Positions 1 through 5,400 of a stretch of DNA of 11,149 bases are shown here, in pieces; the stretch's first letter is position 1, and each line of letters begins with the position of its first letter. Source of the stretch: Azonexus sp. (GTDB lineage Bacteria; Pseudomonadota; Gammaproteobacteria; Burkholderiales; Rhodocyclaceae); NCBI GenBank assembly GCA_030697085.1, contig JAUYQT010000536.1:1-11149 (forward strand). The letters run 5' to 3'. The position numbers and the translations under genes were made by a program. Below the pieces are notes generated by a model that saw only the letters and a list, made by a program, of their open reading frames with translations, did not search any database and was not told the DNA's origin.

Positions 1-150
1 AACAAATACATCCACGCCCCCTGGCTGATGGGACGCGTTGAGCAGGAAGCGCTGGATGTCATCATCGGCCGCAATTACCCCGGACCAATCGTCGATCACG
101 CCCAGGCAAGAGCCGAAACGCTGGAACGTTATGCGGTGGTCAAAAAATAG
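1..150 (+). CDS. phrB: Deoxyribodipyrimidine photolyase, C-terminal fragment
   Basis: This is the last 49 codons of a gene that begins outside the window; frame 1 runs from base 1 to the TAG at 148-150. The fragment contains YIHAPW near its start and YPGPIVDHAQARAETLERY near its end. Both look like the C-terminal end of the FAD-binding helical domain in class I cryptochrome/photolyase proteins, where the family usually has a Y(I/V)HxPW segment followed by YPxPIVDHxxAR. In that family the enzyme uses FADH- and light to split cyclobutane pyrimidine dimers. The light-harvesting domain and most of the FAD pocket lie outside the window, so repair activity cannot be judged here, nor can photolyase be separated from a related cryptochrome. 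The gene converges on the diguanylate cyclase, with stops 35 bp apart and no obvious terminator hairpin between them. Confidence 0.85.
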   Translation, partial: NKYIHAPWLMGRVEQEALDVIIGRNYPGPIVDHAQARAETLERYAVVKK

Positions 151-185
151 AATGACCGACCGCTGTGAGCAAAAGCAACGAGGCG

Positions 186-1664
186 TTATTGGCTCGCCGC
201 ATAGGAAACCCGGTCGCGGCCACCTTCTTTCGACTGGTACATCGCGATATCGGCCGACTTGAGCACCTCTTCCTGGCTCCGTTCGTGATCCAGGAAAAGC
301 GTCATCCCGATACTCGCCGTGCAATGATGCTCAAACTCCTGCGCTACCCCGCCACATGTGTTGACTGCCAAAAAATACGGGGCCGCCAGTGACGAGCGAA
401 TTTTCTCGGCAACCAATTCTGCCTGCACCATCGAGGCGGCAAAATCGACATCGAGTTCGCCGAGCATGACGACAAACTCATCACCGCCAAAGCGTGCGAC
501 GGTATCCATTTCCCGAACACATTTGACGATTCGCTGGGCCGCTTCGACCAGCAGCAAATCCCCCGCCTCGTGCCCGTATGCATCGTTGAGCGGCTTGAAA
601 TGATCGAGATCGAGAAAAAGCAGCGCACCGTAACGGCCGCTCCGTTTGCTCGCGGCCATGGCGTGCTGTAAACGATCATTCAAGGTCAGGCGATTGGGGA
701 GTTGCGTCAGCGGATCGTGAAAGGCCAAATGATGAATTTTTTCCGCCGCGACGTGGCGCTCGGTAACGTCCCGGGAAAGAACGACGACGTATTTAACCGC
801 GCCTTCGGCATCACGCACCACGCCGCCGTGCGATTCCATCAGACAAATTTCGCCATTTTCCGTCATAAAGCGGTATTCGAGATGCTGGCCAATGCCGCTG
901 ACAATCGTCTCGCGAAATGCCTGTTCGACGCGATCCCGGTCTGCCGGGTGGACATTAACGAAGGAAAGGCTGCCGGTGATATTGCGCTCGCCGAGCAAGT
1001 GGGCATAGGACGGGCTGTTGTAAATGCGCCGCCCCCGGCTATCGAGCACGGCAATGAAGCCATCAATGTTTTCAGCCACCAGGCGAAAAAACTCCTTCTG
1101 CTCACGCAGTGCTTCTTCGGCATTCTTGAGCGCACTGATATCGGAAATTGCCAGATTGCATATTTCCTTTTCAGGATCAGTCACCGCTTCAATCAGCACA
1201 GCAAGCGGTTGGCGCCGATTCATCGGCAACAAGTCAAGTTCACAAGACTGATGACCGCCCTCGGCAAACGCCGTCGCCAAAAAAGTATTGAAAACCGGGC
1301 GTGAATCAGGCGTCATATAGGAGGCCAAGAGCTGCCCCTTCAGTTGCGCCCCGGGCAAGCCCAACAGACTGGCCCCGGTCCGGTTGAGCAAACGAATGCG
1401 GCTATCCGCCGCGATGCTTAAATAGGCTACCGGAGCAAATTCGTAGAGATCAGCAAAACGTTGCCCCTCTTCAATTTCAGCCTGCGCCGCCCGCAAAGCA
1501 TCATTTTGCATTTCCAGCTCAATCTGATGAACCTGCAGTTCATGCACCAGCTTCAAAAAACCGGCCTGGCTGTAAGCCGGCGCCTCACCCCGCAGGGCCA
1601 GTTTCTTCTCGGCGCAACGGCGTAATTCATCGGCTGGAGAAGGGATGACTTTCCTTTTGCTCAC
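186..1664 (-). CDS. PAS-PAS-GGDEF diguanylate cyclase
   Basis: This predicted cytoplasmic diguanylate cyclase (492 aa) would make c-di-GMP from two GTP. It opens with a helical stretch, HELQVHQIELEMQN at 41-54, a lead-in common before PAS sensors in betaproteobacteria. Two PAS-like domains follow (about 72-180 and 190-305); the second ends in the PAC-like SRDVTER at 297-303. The GGDEF domain covers about 310-488. It shows HDPLTQLPNR at 316-325, LDLDHFKPLND at 351-361 (metal-binding Asp region) and the catalytic GGDEF at 393-397. RxxD at 384-387 (REMD), five residues before GGDEF, is a complete product-inhibition I-site, so feedback inhibition is expected. There is no EAL domain, signal peptide or membrane segment, so the signal is probably intracellular (ligand, redox or a partner). 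The start is GTG at 1664-1662, with GGGAG six bases upstream. It lies on the same strand as the pil genes but is separated by 218 bp, so it probably has its own promoter. Confidence 0.93.
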   Translation of the reverse strand: MSKRKVIPSPADELRRCAEKKLALRGEAPAYSQAGFLKLVHELQVHQIELEMQNDALRAAQAEIEEGQRFADLYEFAPVAYLSIAADSRIRLLNRTGASLLGLPGAQLKGQLLASYMTPDSRPVFNTFLATAFAEGGHQSCELDLLPMNRRQPLAVLIEAVTDPEKEICNLAISDISALKNAEEALREQKEFFRLVAENIDGFIAVLDSRGRRIYNSPSYAHLLGERNITGSLSFVNVHPADRDRVEQAFRETIVSGIGQHLEYRFMTENGEICLMESHGGVVRDAEGAVKYVVVLSRDVTERHVAAEKIHHLAFHDPLTQLPNRLTLNDRLQHAMAASKRSGRYGALLFLDLDHFKPLNDAYGHEAGDLLLVEAAQRIVKCVREMDTVARFGGDEFVVMLGELDVDFAASMVQAELVAEKIRSSLAAPYFLAVNTCGGVAQEFEHHCTASIGMTLFLDHERSQEEVLKSADIAMYQSKEGGRDRVSYAASQ

Positions 1665-1670
1665 TCGTCG

Positions 1671-1675
1671 CTCCC
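1671..1675 (-). promoter_or_regulatory. Ribosome binding site of the GGDEF gene
   Basis: The minus strand reads GGGAG, then six bases, then GTG at 1664. This supports the non-ATG start of the diguanylate cyclase. No ATG in frame nearby has a better site. Confidence 0.6.
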
Positions 1676-1725
1676 GGTTTTACCTCATAACGCGCTGGAT
1701 TCTGAGCCACCTTTGGGCAAACCAG

Positions 1726-1781
1726 ATAAATTGGACGAATTGACCCAACCCAAGGCTGGATTAATTACTGAGCCAATTTAT
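1726..1781. repeat. Spaced 9-bp inverted repeat upstream of the GGDEF gene
   Basis: ATAAATTGG at 1726-1734 and its exact complement CCAATTTAT at 1773-1781 are separated by 38 bp. The arms are AT-rich against a GC-rich background and lie 62-117 bp upstream of the GTG start. An operator pair or looping site for the diguanylate cyclase promoter is possible, but chance is not excluded. An 8-bp direct repeat CTGAGCCA (1702-1709 and 1768-1775) lies in the same region. I cannot assign a convincing -35/-10 pair. Confidence 0.35.
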
Positions 1782-1798
1782 TTGCTTTCCAAGCCGCC

Positions 1799-1831
1799 CG
1801 GAATACTTGATTTGAATGAGTGAGTATTCCG
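1799..1831. repeat. 9-bp inverted repeat with 15-base spacer
   Basis: CGGAATACT at 1799-1807 is matched by AGTATTCCG at 1823-1831. The arms are perfect and the spacer AT-rich. It lies between the unknown gene and the diguanylate cyclase. Neither strand has a T-run after it, so an intrinsic terminator is unlikely. A regulator-binding site or the stem of a 5' leader are alternatives. Confidence 0.4.
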
Positions 1832-1858
1832 CCAATCTGGTAATTTTTGCCCATTAGC

Positions 1859-1876
1859 GGCCAGCAAGTGCCGGCC
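1859..1876. repeat. GC-rich short palindrome just after the unknown gene
   Basis: GGCCAGC at 1859-1865 faces GCCGGCC at 1870-1876 with a four-base loop. On the minus-strand RNA the single mismatch becomes a G-U pair, giving a seven-pair stem. It begins only six bases after the stop of the unknown gene, a place where a transcript-end hairpin is often found. The downstream sequence (GCTAATGGGCAAAAATT) has no T-run, so it is at best a 3'-end stabilising hairpin or a weak, non-classical terminator. Confidence 0.35.
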
Positions 1877-1882
1877 ATTCAA

Positions 1883-2377
1883 TCAGGTGGGCGAGCGAAA
1901 CTCCGCCTCAATCCAGGCATTTGCACTGGCGGCATTAAGCTTGAAGCCAGCCTCGACGCGCACCCTGGCCAGTTCCTCGTCGTTGCTATCGCAGGCGGCA
2001 AGCCAGGCGTACGGATCATCTTCGTCGGCGACAATGTCGAGCGTGACGATTATTCGCCCCGATTCCGTGTTGACCGCAAGTTTCTGGTGATACATCGCGT
2101 AAAGATGATGCTCGTGGCGACGAATCACTTCCGAAGCTGTTTTGACCAACGTGCTGAAGGCCGAGGCATCCAGCGGCTTGGGGTTTTTCTTGTCGCGCCC
2201 CATCGTCCATGGCCCGACCAGCGCTGGCTCGGATTCACCATCCTTGATCATCGCCACAGCCCAGCCTTCGTCGTCTTCATTTTTGATGACACGCGCCGTC
2301 CACCCTTTGTTTATCCATAACAAGGGCTCAAAGACCGGCTCAGGCGATTCGGCCTCGTTCAGTTCATTCATTGACAT
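1883..2377 (-). CDS. Conserved-looking hypothetical protein downstream of pilL
   Basis: I do not recognise this 164-aa protein. It is acidic, with no signal peptide, membrane segment or cysteine cluster, so it is probably a soluble cytoplasmic protein. The first 14 residues are acidic and look disordered. Visible features are LLWINKGWTARV at 19-30, EDDEGWAVAM at 34-43 and GPWTMGRDKKNPKPLD at 55-70. A helical, His-rich stretch RRHEHHLYAMYHQ at 86-98 follows, then a second strand-rich half (RIIVTLDIV at 108-116, DPYAWLAACD at 121-130). Codon use and GC content match the neighbours. The frame stays open to a TTG at 2401, but ATG at 2377 is preferred, with a second ATG two codons later; none has a strong Shine-Dalgarno sequence. 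It lies 95 bases after the pilL stop on the same strand, beyond a hairpin, so it may be the operon's last gene or a separate unit. No function is assigned. Confidence 0.75.
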   Translation of the reverse strand: MSMNELNEAESPEPVFEPLLWINKGWTARVIKNEDDEGWAVAMIKDGESEPALVGPWTMGRDKKNPKPLDASAFSTLVKTASEVIRRHEHHLYAMYHQKLAVNTESGRIIVTLDIVADEDDPYAWLAACDSNDEELARVRVEAGFKLNAASANAWIEAEFRSPT

Positions 2378-2410
2378 GTTTGCGTTCAGTTTCTGCGGCA
2401 ATACGGGTGA

Positions 2411-2440
2411 ATTCGCTGCCTCTGAGGCGAGGCAGCGAAT
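2411..2440. repeat. Perfect 12-bp-stem hairpin between pilL and the unknown gene
   Basis: ATTCGCTGCCTC at 2411-2422 and GAGGCAGCGAAT at 2429-2440 are exact complements around a six-base loop. On the pil transcript it starts 33 bases after the pilL stop and ends 34 bases before the ATG at 2377. No T-run follows on either strand, so a classical intrinsic terminator is not supported. Possible roles are a 3' stabiliser for the long pil mRNA, partial termination or processing, or sequestering the translation start region of the next gene. Confidence 0.6.
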
Positions 2441-2472
2441 AACAGGTGATGGAACGAAAGTCCAGCCGGCAA

Positions 2473-5400
2473 TCAGCCAGCCGATTTGGCCGCAATATAA
2501 CCGGCGATCAGACCCAGCAGTTCTTCCTCGTCATACGGCTTGCCGAGGTAATGATTGGCCCCGATTTGCAATGCATAGTTGCGATGCTTGTCGGCCGTCC
2601 GCGAGGTGATCATGATCACCGGCAACGCCCGCAAATGCTCGTCAGCCCGCAGATTCCGAACAAAATCAAAGCCATCCATGCGCGGCATTTCAATGTCGGA
2701 GAGGATCACATCCGGCGTCACTTCAAGCAATTGCTCGAGCGCATCAACGCCATCCTTGGCCAGGATGACCTGATAGCCTTCACGCGCCAGCAAGCGGCTA
2801 ACAATTTTACGCACCGTCAGCGAGTCATCGACCACCATCACGGTCGGCAATTTAGCCTTGACGCTGGCAACCGGCGCAATAGCCGATCCACTCACAGCAA
2901 AAGTCCGACTAGCCAGTGCGACCGGGTTGAGAATAAGCACGACTTGACCATCACCAAGCACCGTTGCCCCGGAAATGCCGACGACACGCGAAAGCTGGGC
3001 GCCAATATTCTTCACCACAACTTCCTGATTCCCCTTCAGTTCATCGACTTGCACTGCGACGCGCTGCGTCCCGGAGCGCAACAGCAGCACCCAGTAACGG
3101 CGATGCCCTTCCGGCACGGCATTGCTGTCGCCGAGCAGGTGCGGCAGGTAGTGGAAGGGGTAGCGGTTGCCTTGCCATTCCGCCTCGCCTTTTTCACGCA
3201 GCACCGCCAAGGCGTTTGCCTTCAGTTCCTGCACCTGCTCGATCATTGTCGATGGCACGGCATAGATCCGTGTCCCCACTCGCAGCAGCAGCGTTTTAGT
3301 CACTGCCAGCGTGAGCGGCAGATAGAGACGAAAGGTCGTTCCCTGCCCCGGCTGCGAGAGAATTTCAATCCGCCCGCCGAGCGCCGCAACCTCGGTCTTG
3401 ACGACATCCATCCCCACACCCCGACCGGAAACCTGAGTCAATTCAGTCGCCGTCGAGAATCCGGGCTGGAAGATGAAATCAAACAGCGTTGCCGCGTCGA
3501 CCGCCTGATCCGGCGCGAGCAGACCCATCGCTTCAGCGCGGGCGCGAATACGCGGCGCATCCAGCCCCTGGCCGTCATCCGTCATGGCAAGAATGATTTC
3601 GTTGCCTTCCTGAGTCAGCGCCATGCTGATTTCACCGACTTCGGACTTGCCCGCGGCCAAACGTTGTTCACGACTTTCAATGCCGTGGGTGACGGCGTTG
3701 CGCAGCATGTGCTCGATCGGCCCCAGCATTTTGTCGAGCACCGAGCGGTCAATTTCGACCTGCCCGCCGGCAATATCAAGGTTGGCGCGCTTGCCGACAT
3801 CCTTGGCGGTTTGCCGAACGATACGGTAGAGACGTTCCGCCTGACTGACAAACGGAATCATCCGAACGCTCATCAGTTCCTGCTGCAAGCTACGGTTCAG
3901 TCGCGATTGGGCAAGAATGGCGGCATTGGCATCGTCCAGATTCTTCAACAGATTTTGCTGCACGGTCGCCACGTCATTGACCGATTCAGCCATGAAACGG
4001 GTCAGTTCCTGAAAGCGCGTGAAGCGATCGAGTTCAAGCGGATCGAACTCGGCCTCGCCCTCTGGCGACTGGGCAACGTGTGACTGAATCTGGCTTTCGG
4101 CCTGGATTTCAATTTCACGTAACTGGCGGCGCAGACGAATGACATTTTCGGTCAGATCGAGCAGCGAGCCTTTCAGACTACGCATTTCGCCTTCAATGCG
4201 TGTTCGCGCAATCGACAACTCACCCGCTTCACTGACCAGACGGTCAATCAGTTCAGCACGCACGCGCAGTGTTGCCTGCGCGCCACCGGCTTCGATTTCC
4301 GGCTCGCTTTTCGCCGCAACAGCCCTTGGCGCCGCGCTCTCGCTTTCATCAGACAGGGCGTGATCGCCCGTCTCGCCTTCTGTCTGCGGCCCTTCGCGTA
4401 AACGCTCAACCGCTTGCGCCATGGCATCGCAGCCCGCCTCGATTTGATCAATGAAAACGGGGGTGGCTTGACCGGCACGCAGGGCTTCTTCAACCCGCGT
4501 TTCGATCTGGTGAGTCAGCTCACCCAGATTCATCGCCCCTGCCATGCGGGCATTGCCTTTGAAGGTATGAAGCAGGCGGGCGAGCGCATGCGGTGCCGCA
4601 TCACTATTCGGCTCACTGCGCCAGGTGCGAAGCTGGGTTGTCAGATCACGCAACTGATCAGCCGCTTCTTCAAGGAAGATGGGCAGTAATTGCTCGTCAA
4701 TTTCGTCGGTCAATTGCGGCAAAGCGGGGACTGACGCCGATGGCGAACGGGACGGAGTTGCGGCAAATTCAGCGGCAAATTCAGCCGCATCGGCGCGTCC
4801 CGGCAGCGGGATAATTTCGGCACTAGCCGGCGGGGTGATTTCCGCCAGCGGCGGCACCAGGAAAATATCCTCCAGAGCCGAAATCAACTGCGGTTGCTCA
4901 TCCGGCGCCTGTTGATCGGCCAGCCCGGCAAACATTTCCTCCAGCGTGATAATGGCCTGACGAACCGTTTCCAGTCCTTCGATACTGTCGGGCTGAGCCG
5001 AACCATCGCGGCGCAATAAAGCATGTTCGAGGGTGATGGCCAAATGATTGAGCGGCATCAAACCGACCGTACCGGCAATGCCGCCCAGCGTATGCGCCGC
5101 CCGGGTCATCTCAAAGGAGGTGGGCAGCAGCGGATTGGCGTCGAGCTCGGCATAGCTATCGAGCAAAGTGTGCAAATGGCCGCGCGCCTCGTCCAGGAAG
5201 ATATCGTAAAGCGTCTGGGGCGGAGCCGGCGCTGACGGCGCGGCTGAAACAGGGGGCGAAATTTGCGCGTTTTCTACGGTTGACCGCAGCACACCGGCGG
5301 CTTCCTCGACCTCAGGCAACAGCGCCTCTGGCACCAGCAGATCGGCCAATGCCTCAGCCGCCGCCAGCAAGTGAAGGGCATCATCGGCCGGCTCGGTATC

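Noticed and set aside
702..1304. 200-codon plus-strand open frame opposite the diguanylate cyclase
   Set aside because: It is antisense to the PAS domains of a clear gene and shows no domain features or plausible ribosome site.
1847..2320. 157-codon plus-strand open frame across the unknown gene
   Set aside because: It is antisense to the minus-strand frame, which has better codon use and a more protein-like sequence; no motif is visible.
2378..2401. TTG start for the unknown gene at 2401
   Set aside because: There is no ribosome site before it, and two in-frame ATG codons follow within ten codons. The start remains uncertain because neither ATG has a strong site either.
2411..2440. Calling the hairpin after pilL an intrinsic terminator
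   Set aside because: The stem is perfect but no T-run follows on either strand, so it is listed only as an inverted repeat.
2446..4083. Long plus-strand open frame (545 codons) opposite the 3' part of pilL
   Set aside because: It lies fully antisense to the well-supported CheA core, CheW and receiver region. Its translation is rich in Arg, His and Gln, as expected for a shadow frame in GC-rich DNA, and has no recognisable motif.
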